From Arion vulgaris (taxonomy: Eukaryota; Mollusca; Gastropoda; Stylommatophora; Arionidae), in contig CM036758.1 of NCBI GenBank assembly GCA_020796225.1, forward strand, positions 28,965,099 through 29,029,098: 64,000 nucleotides of DNA, given 5' to 3'. Of this stretch, positions 20,930 through 32,564 are shown piece after piece. Under the pieces are notes generated by a model. That model was given only the letters and a program-made list of their open reading frames with translations. It had not been told where the DNA came from and made no database searches. Position 1 is the first letter of the stretch; the number at the start of each line of letters is the position of its first letter. Both the position numbers and the translations under genes were made by a program.

Positions 20930-21565
20930 TGCAGTGCAATGACGTCAGTTTAGTTACCAATAACTGTAATTTGTGGCTTGCATTGCCCGTGTCATTATGA
21001 CATGAAAAACTTGGGACAGCCATGATACAAATCGCGATCACCATTCTCTTTTTCAGTTATCAGTTATATGAGGACAATCACCATAACACTCCGGCACGTC
21101 CATAGATGCTCCGATTTCACCCTTAACAAATCCAGCAGCGTCTAGCGGCTAAACACAACCATTCGATGTTGATTAATCAATCTCTTTGCATATTTGGTAT
21201 GTTGTTTTTTCTGGCTTCACCAATATTGACACATCTCTCTCTCAATCTGGTCAGCGAGTGGGATTCACAGCCCTGAAACTCCTCTGTTTGGAAAGACTCC
21301 TCAATGCGTTAAGATACCATTGCAGTCCAGCAGCTCCTCTGATATTGTTGCCAAGACAGCCAATCTATCAGCTCGTTTATTACCACTAACTCCTGCGTGC
21401 TCCGGCGGGCGGGGGGGGGTGATGAAGATGATTTATCTAATCGCTGTCTGTACCAATAGTACCATCCAGTTTCGTAGCACCATTCCTGATTCGACTTTAC
21501 GAATTATGCTCATGGAATCAGATGCCAACCATTTCACCTTTACTGTATTTACTATTATAAAAGTC
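20930..21565 (-). pseudogene. LINE (RNase H family 2) 3' fragment, minus strand
   Basis: The reverse complement encodes KWLASDSMSIIRKVESGM, then a GNKRADRLAVLA-like motif and conserved sequence toward the 3' end near 20940 (TGCAATGACGTCAG, shared with 33190 and 51228). Frames are broken, and a G-run of ten at 21410-21419 lies in a deleted part. Confidence 0.65.
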
Positions 21566-21584
21566 AATCACTAACTCTTAGTAT

Positions 21585-23700
21585 CATCCTCATCAAATAG
21601 CTTGTTGACCTCTGAAGTCGAAAGCCCGCCTGTATGGCGAAGAAACCAATAAAATGGTGAGCAGGCTTTTACACACACAAAATCAGTCAGAAGCGCCACA
21701 CCAGGCGCATGGATACGCCTGAATTCATAGCGGGCAAGTGCAGCAGTAGAAGAAATAGCTTGTCAAGAGCAGAGCTTTGCCACCATAACAGTCCTTCTGA
21801 ATGTTTCTCTCTCATAGGCCAGATGTCCCTCCTCTGCAGCCATCATGCTCAAACACCATCAGTTATATCCTGAATCCATCTTCTCTGTGGTCTTCCTCTT
21901 CTTCTCTTTGTCGGGATGCCTCCTTTTCTTTGGTCTTCCACCCTTCGTGTCTCCTTATATGTCTAAAATACTCATTTTTTCATGTCAATTTTTCATTCCT
22001 ATTTGTAGCATCAGCAAGTTTTTATTTTGTGTTCTTTCTGTATATATCTATTTGTTATCTTCTCTGTCCGTGATATAGGCAAACGGATGACTCTTCTGTA
22101 AGACTTATATTCAGAAGCACATTTATGTTCTTTTCCTTTTACCTTGTTAAATGTCCATGCTTCACACCCATATATTGCTACTAGGAAAATGCATGTTCTT
22201 AGTATTCTGATCTTTGTTTTCCTATCAGTTCCATTCCATATTGTTTTTAGTTGTTTATTTGTTTGTAAAGCCATGGTTGTTGTTCTTTTAATTTCCTTCT
22301 TCCCATTTCCATCTGTTGTTAGCAGTGAACCGAGATATTCACAACTGTTCACATTTTCTATTTTCTCTTCGCTGATAAAATTATCCTTTGTCATTGCTGT
22401 ATTATCCGTTGCCATTATTTTTCTTTTTGCTACATTAGATATAGGTTTTGCTTTTCGCTATTGTTTTGCAGTTCCATTATTAATTTCTTAATTCCTTTCT
22501 GCGAAGCTGACAGTAACACTTTATCGTCAGAGTATCTTAGTTCAGGTATTTCTCTTCTTCCGCTCTTTTCCGCTATCTTCTGTAACTTTCCTCATGATGT
22601 TTTCTGCATAATATGTTGAACAGTCATGGCAACAGAATGCAGCATTGTCTGACTCCCTGCCTTATGTTAAGGGGTTATACTACTAACAGTTGGGTCATTA
22701 TAGCTTATAGATATCGATTTTCAAATTCATCATATTATGTTAGTATTGCATCTCTACAATCAAATTATGCAAAGAGTTTTTATTTATGATCCCGAAAAAT
22801 GCTTCAAAATTATTTTTCAACAGCCCTACCCTCTAAAAATTCGCTATAGAAAATGTCTTCAATTATCTTTCTTTTTTCCCTAGATACAGTGTATGGCATT
22901 CAATTAACCCAATCGAGTCATGTATCATTGTAAAGCTTGATCTGAGTACTAACAGATATATTAGATTTAATTAGGCTAGGCAATGACTGTATGCTGTAAC
23001 GGACGATTTCCTGACACTTTAGACGAAATTCACATTATATTTTTAAAACACAGTTTTCTCCCATTTGTAAATTTCGTTAACGTGGTAATGTACGTTTTCC
23101 ACCATGAAAGAAATCCTCAAGATAGCAATATGCGATTTGACCCTGACATATATATATCAATATTGAAGCCCTTAGACAACAGAAAATGCACCTTTCTCTA
23201 ACAAATAAATTTATATGAATTTTTTATGAACCAAGGGTCCTATTTTGGGCCGTAAATTGGGTATGTCTTATTCGTTGCACCCCCCAGAGATCAATTACAT
23301 GTTACAGAACAATTTAAAGTTGTCAGCGGCCCAGAATATTGGTATATTTAGGTTGTGCAGTCAAAAAAATTGCAATTGTTATTTATTTCACTCTGTTTGG
23401 AGACTGTACGACGTTGTTTATAATCCAACATGGCTGCCGTTTCCATGGCAACCGGATAATTTATTAATGCGAAAGATATCTAAATTTTCATTTTAGACCA
23501 CTCTAGTAGTAACTGCTATGTATCACATAATTTTATTGAGAGATAAGAAAGATGAGAAATCCTCTACCATAACCCCTTAAACCAATCTGATGTATCGTCG
23601 CATGTTCTTACAGTCGCCATCTGATCACTATAACGTTTTCTTATGATCTGTATAAAATATTAAAAATAAATTGATCTGTATAAAATATTAAAAATAAATG
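21585..23700 (-). pseudogene. LINE (GAT-tailed family) RT C-terminus and 3' UTR, interrupted by a MITE
   Basis: Minus-strand reading enters near 23690. It shows a VNIRQG(V)RQ-type RT segment split exactly by the TTAA element at 22667-23580. It continues through YSDDK/ADDKVL-like sequence, then CEYLGSLLTTDGNGKKEIKR, AIYGCEAWTFN and RVIRLPISRTEKITNR to a 3' UTR. The end carries TTTGATGATGAT-type repeats. Two further copies of this 3' end lie at 23887 and 26930. This looks like an L2/CR1- or RTE-type element. I cannot choose between them by eye. Confidence 0.75.
22667..23580. mobile_element. 914-bp MITE with TTAA target duplication
   Basis: Ends are TTAAGGGGTTAT and its exact complement ATAACCCCTTAA. 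Removing the element and one TTAA rejoins LINE reverse-transcriptase coding sequence, giving IRLVNIRQGVRQ-like residues across the join. TTAA duplication is characteristic of piggyBac-type elements, but these termini begin GGGG and not the classical CCC. There is no transposase inside, and the interior is otherwise unrecognised. Confidence 0.8.
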
Positions 23701-23708
23701 AAGTCTTC

Positions 23709-24865
23709 ATATAACTCAGTGGCGACTCGTGGTAATTTTTCTTGGTGGGGCCAGACAAAATTTCGAAAAATCATGATATTTGGACTATTTACTATTATTT
23801 GTCAATTCCGGCAATGTATTCCTCCTCTCGAGAAAAGAACAAATGCTTTTGTTCTGCAACAGCTTAATATTAAAGAGAGTTGGCTATTCATCATCATCAA
23901 ATAGCTTGTCCTGAGCAGAACTTTGATACCCCAACAGTCATCCGGAATTTCTCTCATAGGCCTGATGTCCTGCCTCTGCGGCCGCCATGTTCAACGTTAC
24001 AGTTACATCCTGAATCCATCTTCTCCGTGGTCTTCCTCTTCTTCTCTTTGCTGGTATGGTTGCTTCCATGATAATCTTCTCCAGCCCTCCATGTCTTTTA
24101 ATATGTCCAAAATACCTAAATTTTCTCTTTCTTACCTGTAGCATCAGTCAGCTTACTCTGACCCTGAGCTCCTTCTGCATAGATCCACTTGTTCTCTGTT
24201 CTGCCCATGACACACTGAGGATTCCTCTGCAACACCCATATTTAAAAGAACACATGCTTTTCACTGTCTCATCAAATGTTTATTCCCCACATCAACACGT
24301 TCGAAATTGAAGAACATAAAATCAAAGACAATTAAATATTTCGGCCACATTCACCGACATGAGTGCCCAGAAAAATGTAAAAAAACAAACATCCACGTGA
24401 ATAGAAGGCGCGTCACCTGCATTACAGACTACACGTACTTTACTATTCCGCCAACGATTAAATGTTGGGATCGTTATGTTATTATGATATAATATTTATA
24501 TTTTAGTGTTATATATTCAACTTTCAAAGCTAATCCGTGTCAAGTTAAAAGTAATATTTATGAAGAAATAATTTAAAAATATTAAGTACACGTTACTCAT
24601 TTTGGTTTGAGGGGGGCGGATGGGTGGACCTAACTGGCGCTTAATGACCAGGGGTGCATACCTAATGAGGGAGGAAAGATGCTGAATTTCAGATTTCAGA
24701 CTGTGTGGTGGTTTAGCGTTATACATCAACTTTCACAGCTAATCAGTATCACATTGAAAGTAATAATTATGAACAAATAATTTCTAAAAATGAAGTACAC
24801 GTTACTCAAATGTTTGTGGGGCTGGGCCCCACTGTCCCTTATTGACGAGCCTAGCCGATATAACT
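23709..24865. mobile_element. Second non-autonomous hAT element with 8-bp TSD
   Basis: A perfect 8-bp repeat ATATAACT lies at 23709-23716 and 24858-24865. Ends are CAGTGGCGACTCGTGG and the complement of CGGCTAGGCTCGTCAATAAG. The left 170 bp and right 370 bp match the hAT blocks at 4274, 7772 and 10370. A LINE piece occupies 23887 to about 24440. Confidence 0.85.
23887..24440 (-). pseudogene. LINE fragment(s) inside the second hAT element
   Basis: The minus strand at 23938-24144 reads RKRKFRYFGHIKRHGGLEKI and a basic KRRRGRPRRRW stretch, the usual C-terminal end of L2/RTE-type proteins. It carries a TCATCATCA tail at the left edge, as in 21585. A plus-strand paralogous snippet, TIKYFGHIHRHECPEK, lies at 24304-24440, so two pieces in opposite orientation are present. 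Confidence 0.75.
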
Positions 24866-24869
24866 GATC

Positions 24870-25300
24870 ATGAATGATTTAAGGTATGTAATAACCTGCA
24901 TAGTTTCACTGCTAAGATCAGGTTTTGGTTTGGCAATATCTTGATGTTGATGTTACCTATACTTAGTTTCAAGTTGTAAATATGCATGTCAGAAAGCTTA
25001 TGAAATTCATTATCAGTATTCTTATTTATTCAACGAATGACTCGCCTTGTATGAGACGAATATGTGGGCTTAAATTACATTTACGCATGATTTGACGGAA
25101 TATTCAATTGCGCGGCAATAGAACGATGACAGTTTTATAGGGGTAACAAAACAAAGCTTGCTAAATTATTCCTGTGGAATACAAATTCGACACACCTAAC
25201 ACATGCTGGTTTTAAAACAACTTATTGCTTACTATGAATCATTGGTTCTCATGTTTTATTTGTCCATGCCTCATTTTTTCAGTAATTTGTATTCGTGGTA
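24870..25300. other. Intronic stretch with nothing recognised
   Basis: AT-rich. It ends at a short AAT-repeat (25299-25320). Confidence 0.4.
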
Positions 25301-25324
25301 ATAATAATAATAATAATAATTCCT

Positions 25325-26330
25325 CTCGTACGGTTATATGTTACATAGGGCCTGCAAGTAATTTCTCCATACAGCTCTATCTTGGGCAACTTGCTTAATC
25401 TCCTCCATGGAACTGAGACCGATATTTCTTGCCTCTCTCAACAAAGTTCGTTTCAGGTTCTTCTTATGTCGACCTCTCTTTCTTGAACCCTTTGCATCCC
25501 ACTTCAATGCCGGCTTTGATATTCGTTGATCATTTCTCCTCAAGGTGTGTCCAACATATCTCCATCTCTTTCTTATAACAGTTGTCACTAGTGGTTGACA
25601 GACATTTCTCTTATTTCATCACTTCTCCTGAATTCAGTTCAATTTATATTCATTATTTTTCGCAGACATCTATTTTCAAATGCATTCAACTTGCTTTCAA
25701 TATCTTTAGTCATTTACCAACTCTCGCTGCCATATGTTAGGATTGATACATTGGAATTTAAAATTCATAATTTAATTTTAATACTATATAACTTGCAGTT
25801 CCATATTTTATTTAGACTTTTAAAAGCTGATGTTGCTTTGCCAATTCGTATCATAATTTATTTCTCAATATTTCCTGTGCAATCAAAATTGCTACATAAA
25901 TAGGTGAACTGCTCTGTTATTTTATCATTTTAGATTTCAGTGTGATATCTGCATTACTTGCCATAGGTGTCTTCATTATATTTGTTTTTCATAGCTTATC
26001 TGCAGTCAACTTTTGATGCTAGAGATGACAAATTGTCGTTTTCTTTGCATATCTTAGTTGTTTTACTTAACAAGGCAATATCATCTGCAAAATCTAAATC
26101 TTCTAGTTGACCATTTCTTACCCAATCGATGTCAGTTTCGCCCCTGCAACATTTTCGCATGACCTAGTCAATGGCCACTCCAAACAAAAGTGGAGATAGA
26201 ATACAGCCTTGCTTTACTCCGGTTTCAACCATACACCCAGTCGCTGTGTCTAGCCATCAGTGCGAACTGCACACTGTGAACCATCATATAGGCTCTTGAT
26301 AATGTTTATTATTTTGTTTGGTATTCCATA
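25325..26330 (-). pseudogene. LINE RT C-terminus, minus strand
   Basis: The better copy of the element at 2470-3030. The C-terminal end reads TTVIRKRWRYVGHTLRRNDQ, then ALKWDAKGSRKRGRHKKNLK and SMEEIKQVAQDRAVWRNYLQ. Upstream, degraded sequence with the complement of AAGGCTGTATTCTATCTCCAC near 26200 (family pattern GVKQGCILSP) marks the RT core. It is 5' truncated near the TA tract. Confidence 0.8.
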
Positions 26331-26424
26331 GCAAACTGATATTCAAAGGAGTTTCTGTGTTGACTATCAAAGGTTTTTTTAAAAGCGATGAAATTTAGAA
26401 TATGTGCAATGAATAAGTCGATAT

Positions 26425-26426
<2 letters not shown>

Positions 26427-26510
<84 letters not shown>
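26427..26510. repeat. TA microsatellite
   Basis: About 40 uninterrupted TA dinucleotides. Confidence 0.97.
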
Positions 26511-26513
<3 letters not shown>

Positions 26514-26925
26514 CAATGCTTCTTCGTATGTTTGCTGTAACTTGGTTTCATTATGACTTTTTGTAACGCCGTTTTAGTCTAAACATTGACTGTACAACAG
26601 ATTATCGCTTTTGTTATCATTTCTTAGAAGTGTCAGATTCCATAGTCCACATGCAACATTCGTATTGTCGAGTGATTTGAGTTCTCACTTAGCAGTAAAA
26701 CACTAAATTGACTCCTCTTATATTGTTACATGTTGTATTCTATCATAGATATACACGGGAGTCTAAGTTATTGAGTTTAGTAGAAATCTAGCATGGAAGA
26801 AAACATATCACCAAATTATAAAATCTAGTATTGTGAAGCTTTATCATCTGACACAATTAAAAATGATATGTCATGATACTGCTTCTGCCATTTATTGAAT
26901 CTTTAGTTAGGGCGTATGTCTAGTA
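26511..26925. other. Intronic stretch with nothing recognised
   Basis: AT-rich. No family match. Confidence 0.4.
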
Positions 26926-26927
26926 TT

Positions 26928-27165
26928 TATTTCATCATCCTATAGCTCGTCCTGAGCAGAACTTTGTCACCCCAACAGTCCTTCGGAATTTCTCTTTCTC
27001 AAAGGCCAAATGTCCTACCTCTTCTGCCGTCAAGCTGAAATCATCAGTCACATCATGAATCCATCTTCTCAATTTTCTCTACTTTGACGGGATGCCTTCT
27101 TCCATAATGGGTTCCTTAACCCTTTGTGCCTTTTTATATGTCCAAAAGATTTAAATATATGCACA
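26928..27165 (-). pseudogene. GAT-tailed LINE 3' end, minus strand
   Basis: Third copy of the 3' end seen at 21740 and 23887 (CCTGAGCAGAACTTTG, CTCAAAGGCC), with short TCATCATC remnant at the tail. Confidence 0.7.
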
Positions 27166-27955
27166 ATAAGCTTATAGCATGTGTTTGTGCAAACACTATT
27201 CTATCGAACCGTACCAGATTATTCTGTGTCTAGCAAAAACGAAGCGTTTGTGAAAGACACTCCCCAGTAAAGCCATTTATTTGAATGGTTCGCTATTTGT
27301 GTTCGTAAGAATGTTAGTATTGCTAGGCAACAGGTGCCTAAGCAATACGGGTAAGTGATTAGCATCCTGTATTTGGTCATTTGTTTTGTTTAGAAGTTCT
27401 CAATACTTGTAAACTGTTTATTTATTGATTATTCTTATTTGTAACATCTGCCAGGTTCTTTTTGATTTTGAGTTAATTTTTAAACTTTATTTTGAAAAAC
27501 TAAGTTACCTTTAGTCAGTACTTCAAAACTATGTAAGTAAAACCAAATACATATGTCAGTGAGGGCGTCTCTGTTGTTAAATGATCGTTTGTTTTGACTC
27601 CTGAAGGTAATGAGTTGGAATCTATGATCACACCGTTCGGTTCCATCTATATATGTATTATCTTCTTGTCTTATTTGATACATAAAGACTAACACAAGAG
27701 ATTCCTATTTTTGTCATTTGTTCAGCCTTTATACTACAGTAATTGTTTCTCATATCAGACCACAATCTTTGAACTCGTCTTCCACTGTTCTCCATGTTTT
27801 CTTTTGGAAGTCCATGCGTTCTCTTCCATCAGCTGTCCATCGGAGAGTAGTCCTAGACAATGATTTTACTGGCATACACCATACATTACCAACCACCGCT
27901 TGGTTCACGAATACTTTATTCCCTCAGAAACACTGCGAAGTAAAGAAGTCTGACG
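27166..27955. other. Intronic stretch with nothing recognised
   Basis: AT-rich. Open frames up to about 80 codons have no recognisable similarity. Confidence 0.35.
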
Positions 27956-27959
27956 TGTG

Positions 27960-28240
27960 AAGTTTTCAAAAGTAAAGTTGGCTGAGTTTTCCCTAATGAC
28001 TCAGTAGCTACTCTCAGAAGGGGCAAACCACCTGCCGAGAGTATTCCGCACCAAGAAAATTCTGTAGCTCCAGCAATAATCATATGATTCTTTGATTTAA
28101 AAAAAGGTACTAGTAAGCCAACGACATGGTCAGAACGCAAGACAAACGGTTTACTCACTTCATCACAGAGATCTTTCTTTAGAGACAGACGTGATGGGAA
28201 GTACACCACCCATCGTGCGCCGTTGGTGAAAGGAAAATGT
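27960..28240 (-). mobile_element. Degenerate tRNA-derived SINE, minus strand
   Basis: Shares the body of the SINE at 43095-43325 (AGCTACAGAATT...CTCTCGGCAGGTGGTTTGCC in reverse). The tRNA-like head near 28130-28170 is too decayed to give clear A and B boxes. Confidence 0.55.
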
Positions 28241-28254
28241 GGGCTTATAAATGT

Positions 28255-28700
28255 ATTCCAGAACACACTTAGTCTTTCCTCTTGGGCCTGTGGGCGGCGC
28301 ATAGGGCAGAGGTCATAGCTCTCCATGTCTCACGGTTCGTTGCTATTTGTTTTAAGTCGTTAATGTTTACTAGGCCCATCGTTGAGCCTTCTCTGGTGAT
28401 GGTTCTACAGAGTTTTCTTGGTCTTCCTCGTTTTCTTTTCCCTCTGGTGTCCATATGAGGGATTGGTAAGGGAGTCTTCTCTCATCCATTCTAAGTGTGT
28501 GGCCGATGTAGTTCCAGTGGCGCTTTCTTATAAAATTTGATACATTTTCTTGCTTGGTCTCTTGTCTTATTTGTGTATTGGGTCTGAAATCTGACCATTT
28601 GAGGTTCAGTATTCTTCTAAGACATTTATTCTCAAAGTTATCTAATTTTCTTTCTAGAGCTTTTGTGCTTTCAACTCTCGCATCCATAAGATAATACTGG
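28255..28700 (-). pseudogene. LINE C-terminus and 3' end, minus strand
   Basis: Minus strand reads RVESTKALERKLDNFENKCL, RRILNLKWSDFRPNTQIRQE, then NFIRKRHWNYIGHTLRMDER and a 3' end CAGGCCCAAGAGGAAAGACTAA. It is the collinear version of the inverted insert at 35868-36312, so it shows the original order of that insert. Confidence 0.85.
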
Positions 28701-28899
28701 AATCACACAAGACACACTGCACGGTTTTTAAAGGTGTTGCTTTCTGATTGAAAAGTGATTTGGTTGTCCATGCGTTTAGTGTGATACATGATGAACAAGT
28801 GGACTTTAAAATGAAATCGTATTGTTATCTAAACGTAGAACATTCCATAATATAGTGTGCATATATTTCAGATGTTGGGCAACATGATTCATTCTTTAC

Positions 28900-29033
28900 C
28901 TGTTTGAGAACTTGTTGATAACCAGCGAAATATTTCCAATGTATGTTGGAAATTGATTAATAACAGTTTCGTTATCTGACAGACTGATATTGGCTGTGTC
29001 AAATGCAGCTCTGATAGCACGGGGGATATCAAT
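28900..29033 (-). CDS. M13 metallopeptidase exon (NISLSDNETV segment)
   Basis: Acceptor TTTGCAG and donor GTAAAG frame 134 nt that read IDIPRAIRAAFDTANISLSD then NETVINQFPTYIGNISLVIN KFSNR. In the family this is the region W..F.N.......I...E.V.V..P.Y...L..L, which precedes the helical segment of the N-terminal lobe. Two NxS/T N-glycosylation sequons are visible, as expected for an extracellular domain. It enters in phase 0 while the preceding known exon (38937-39087) leaves in phase 1. At least one exon, expected to hold the DP..LYN.M motif, is therefore missing between 29040 and 38930. Confidence 0.85.
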
Positions 29034-29084
29034 CTGCAAAACAAAACATATATCGATCAGTTTTACCATCTAATACACCCTGTA

Positions 29085-29360
29085 TTAGCCAGGTGCAAGA
29101 ACTATTTAATAAAGTATGGGAAGAAGAAACTGTCACAGATCAATGGAAAAAGGGAATAATTGTTCAGATCCCCCAAAAAGGTGATCTCAAAGATTGCAAC
29201 AACTGGGAGGGATCCTTATTGTCAGTAATGACCAAGACTTTCTGCAAAATCATTCTTAAGAGAGAGGCAGGAAATATCGTCTCAGTTCCATGGAGGAGAT
29301 TGAGCGAGTTGCCCAGGATAGAGCGGTATGGAGAAATTACTTGCAGGCCTATGTAACATA
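29085..29360 (+). pseudogene. LINE RT 5' snippet joined to a 3' end
   Basis: Encodes FNKVWEEETVTDQWKKGIIV and IPQKGDLKDCNNWEGSLLSV, the start of an RTE-type RT. It then jumps to sequence matching the 3' end of the element at 25325 (CTGCAGGCC-type end in plus orientation near 29340). It is an internally deleted LINE copy. Confidence 0.7.
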
Positions 29361-29379
29361 TAACGGTACGAGAGGAATT

Positions 29380-29384
29380 ATTAT

Positions 29385-29432
<48 letters not shown>
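29380..29432. repeat. ATT / TA microsatellite
   Basis: ATT triplets then TA dinucleotides, at the boundary of two LINE fragments. Confidence 0.9.
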
Positions 29433-29436
<4 letters not shown>

Positions 29437-30115
29437 GCAGCGATACGACTAGAGAATAAGAAATAATCTATCAGGAGATACAATTAGAAGTAAGACAACG
29501 ATGCGTACTCTCAACAGACCTGTTCAACCTGTACAGCAAAAACATCATGCGACATTAAGAAGAAAAGTTAGGAATGACAGTTGACGGACAAAGCATAACA
29601 ATCTAAGATACGCTGATGACACAATTCTCATATCTACAAATGAACAAGATCTACAAGACTTGATAGACATATCAGTGACAGAAAGTGAAAAGAAAGGATT
29701 AAGGATGAATATAAATAAAACAGGTAATTCTTATCTCTAAGAAACAGGAAATATCAAAATAAATAACACAACACTGAAAAAAAGTTCATCGATTCAAGTA
29801 TCTGGGAACATTTCTAACATCAGATGGAAGATGTAAAACAGAGATTTAGAGTAGAATAGCTCAAGCGAAAGCAAGTTTTATGAAAATGAAGAATATACTA
29901 TGCGTGAATTCACTACGAAAATGAGTACTTCGGTGCTATATTGAGCAATTCTTGTATGGCAGCAGAATCATGGGCAATGAGCAAACAGTCAATAAGATTA
30001 TTGGAAGCCACAGAGATGTGGTTTTACAGAAGAATGCTGAAAATTCCATGGACAGCGAAGGAGACAATCAACTGGAGCAACTTGGGGACAGCCAATATAC
30101 TTCATTATTTTATAA
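29433..30115 (+). pseudogene. Degraded LINE RT, plus strand
   Basis: Short translated patches show RT core sequence: an LRYADDTILIST-like segment near 29600, DLIDISVTESEKKGLRMNIN near 29655, and EATEMWFYRRMLKIPWT near 30005. Many frameshifts and stops. 5' truncated. Confidence 0.75.
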
Positions 30116-31910
30116 AAACCTGACTGCTGACTGTGTCAAATGCCTTAGACAGATCCACGAAAGCAATACATAAAGGCTTACTCTGCTCTCTGCACTTCTC
30201 TTGTAGTTGTCGAAGGGTAAATCTCATGTCAGTCGTTGACCGTCGTGCTCTGAACCCGTATTGTGACTCTGGGAGAACACGCTCCGCCATCTTCTGTTTT
30301 CGTTTTGAAAGGATTAGTGCAAAGGCCTGCCTGTAACACTGTAAGGGAGATGCCTCTGTAGTTTTACAGTCCCCATTTCCCTTTGTTTTTATAGAGTGTC
30401 ACTCTCTTTGCATCCCTCATGTTCTGAGGAAATGATCCCTCTCTCCAGCACTGAATAAGGAGATTGTAGAGGTGGGGCAGGAGGATATCCTATATATTTT
30501 GAGGATTTCTGCAGGAATGTTGTCTAGTCCTGATGCCTTGCCATTTGAAAGTTTGTTGATTGCTTCGACAGTTCCAACTCTGTGCGTTCGGTATCCAGTT
30601 CGGTTAGATCAGGATGTTTCGGTATGATCTGATAGAGGACTGGGTGTGCTGGTTTCTCCACAGAGTAAAGATTTAAATAGTATTTCACCCATCTTTCGAG
30701 CTGTTTGGTCATATCTGTTATTGGCTCACCTGTTTCCGATCTTAGTGGGGCAATTTTTGTTATGTTTGGTCCCATAGCTACTCTGATATTTTCGTACATT
30801 GCCTAGGTGTTGCCCATATCTGCAGCATTTTGTATCGCAGAACATAGAATTGACCAATTTTCATTTGCACACCTCCTTGACTCTCGTTGCAATACTGATT
30901 TTGTGTGCTGAAGACGGTCCTTTGAACTTTACGAGGGTTTCTTTTTGTAACTTATTAGGGTTCTTTTCTTTTCCTCAATTAAGCGGCTCAGTGTTGATTC
31001 ATTTTGTTCGATCCAGTCTTTGTTGGAAAATTTCTTGGTGCCAAATGAATCAATGGCACAGTCATAAATGGTAGATTTTAGAATGTTTCACTTTTCGTCT
31101 ACGCTACATTCTCCCATTTCATTCTCACACAGAGCAGTAAACGCCTTTCTGAAAGTCTCCTTATTCTCTGTCATCCCCATTTTAGTGATGTTGACTTTAG
31201 GTTTGGGTGGTCTTCTTGTTGAATGGGTTTTCTTAGAAGTGTTTTGACTTTGCTGATAACTAGTGCATACTCTGTATCACAGTCCACGCTGTGGAAAGTA
31301 CGTGTGATTTTCACAGCGTTGAGGTGTTGTCTGCGTGCGAGTACAAAATCAAGCTGATGTCAGTGACCTGATCTTGGGTGGCACCACCGACACTCTGTGC
31401 CTATGTTTGACAGCAAAAAACGTATTGGTTACACACATGTTGTTATGAGAAACCAATGTGCAACGTATACACGTTCTTGGCAAGATCAAACATATCACAA
31501 AGAGTGATTAAAATTGGTTGTAAAGAACGAACGCAAGAAGAAGAAGAAGAGTTATGGAGAAGAATTCAAGCAGTCTACGAAAGAAGAAGAAGAATTCATG
31601 CAGTTTTTGATCATTATCGTAGACATTTCCAATGCCATGATGACCCAGGCATACTGCCCATGGCTGGTGATCAGATCCTATGCGTGCATTTAAGTCAACC
31701 ATTATATAGCTCATCCACTGGAATTGAGTTAACGACATTCTGTAATGAGTCATAAAACTTGTCTTTATCTTCTGCAGACGCTGCTAGTGTTGGTGCATAG
31801 ACACATATGTTTAGGAGTCCACCTTTTAGACAGAGACGAAGGGATATTATTCGTTCTGATACAGCTACTGGTGTATGGATAGATTTAACAAGTTTATTGT
31901 GCACAGCAAA
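30115..31910 (-). pseudogene. RTE-type LINE: endonuclease and RT N-terminus, minus strand
   Basis: From 31910 downward, the apurinic-endonuclease region shows LNICVYAPTLAASAEDKDKF, VDLNARIGSDHQPWAVCLGH HGIGN, and later an SGHWHQLDFVLARRQHLNAV-like stretch near 31340. The RT then begins near 30800 (MYENIRVAMG, later SQYGFRARRSTTDMRFTLRQ and IAFVDLSKAFDTV near 30140). It ends at the catalytic centre, where another LINE abuts. A ~100-bp SINE tail interrupts the endonuclease at about 31455-31555. It is dead, with several stops. Confidence 0.85.
31455..31560 (+). mobile_element. SINE tail with (GAA)n inside a LINE endonuclease
   Basis: ATATCACAAAGAGTGATTAA then AAGAACGAACGCAAGAAGAA, the tail shared with retroposon units 0 and 2. 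Near-duplicate AGAAGAATTCAAGCAG / AGAAGAATTCATGCAG on the right suggests local duplication at the site. Confidence 0.6.
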
Positions 31911-32020
31911 TCCGACTCCAAATAATAATACAAATAATAGTAAAGAAATACAAACTACGTTTTGATCAAAAGAACGTTCTCAAGTACCTGAAATGGACGC
32001 ACTAAATGGGTATGAAACTC
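31911..32020. other. Short AT-rich spacer
   Basis: Nothing recognised. Confidence 0.4.
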
Positions 32021-32024
32021 TTTT

Positions 32025-32280
32025 CTTTGTCTTCTTCTTTGAACGCTCATATCGACCACTTGTTAACCACTCTTTGTGATTTGTATGTGATCCAAGCCTA
32101 GAGCGAATGTACGTTGTGCCAGTTATGCGCCTACAAGTAGGCCAGACATCCGATTTCTACGACTTTTATTTACTAGGGTATCTTCCTAGGACCCTACGTC
32201 AGTCGCCTCTTACGACATGCCTTGTAGGTTGCAGTGTTACTATTCTTTGCTTCCTTGAAAACCCGGCAGCACAAAGGAGT
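32025..32280 (-). mobile_element. SINE-like repeat with (GAA)n tail, minus strand
   Basis: Reverse complement of the repeat at 17820-18112: TTCTTCTTTGAACGCTC tail at the left, CCACTTGTTAACCACTC, then ACGACATGCCTTGTAGGTTG at the right. The best-conserved ~30 bp around the last motif suggests a functional or domain-like core. Confidence 0.75.
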
Positions 32281-32289
32281 GGTATGAAA

Positions 32290-32425
32290 CGATATCCATT
32301 AGTGAGTGGATGTGATCCAATATACAGATGTGAGTGGATTGAATATCATGATGTGAGTAGATGTGATCCAATATACAGATGTGAGTGGATTGAATATCAT
32401 GATGTAAGTGGATATGATAAGATGT
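32290..32425. repeat. 51-bp tandem repeat, 2.5 copies
   Basis: TGATCCAATATACAGATGTG...GAATATCATGATG repeats with period 51. The period is a multiple of three, so both strands stay open (a 17-residue peptide repeat), but nothing suggests a gene. Confidence 0.85.
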
Positions 32426-32564
32426 CACTAAATGATCTAGAGGGTGTGGGGAGTATCTTGTCGAAGTGGTTATGCAGTTTATCTTGCGTTCTGAAGTTTG
32501 TGCATTAAATCATGACCGCGTCGTTTAATAAGTATGTCAGTTGATATGCTAGAATATTGGAGAG

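Noticed and set aside
30105..31910. Host gene with endonuclease-like domain
   Set aside because: The endonuclease-RT order, frame breaks and similarity to other fragments in the window identify it as a LINE.
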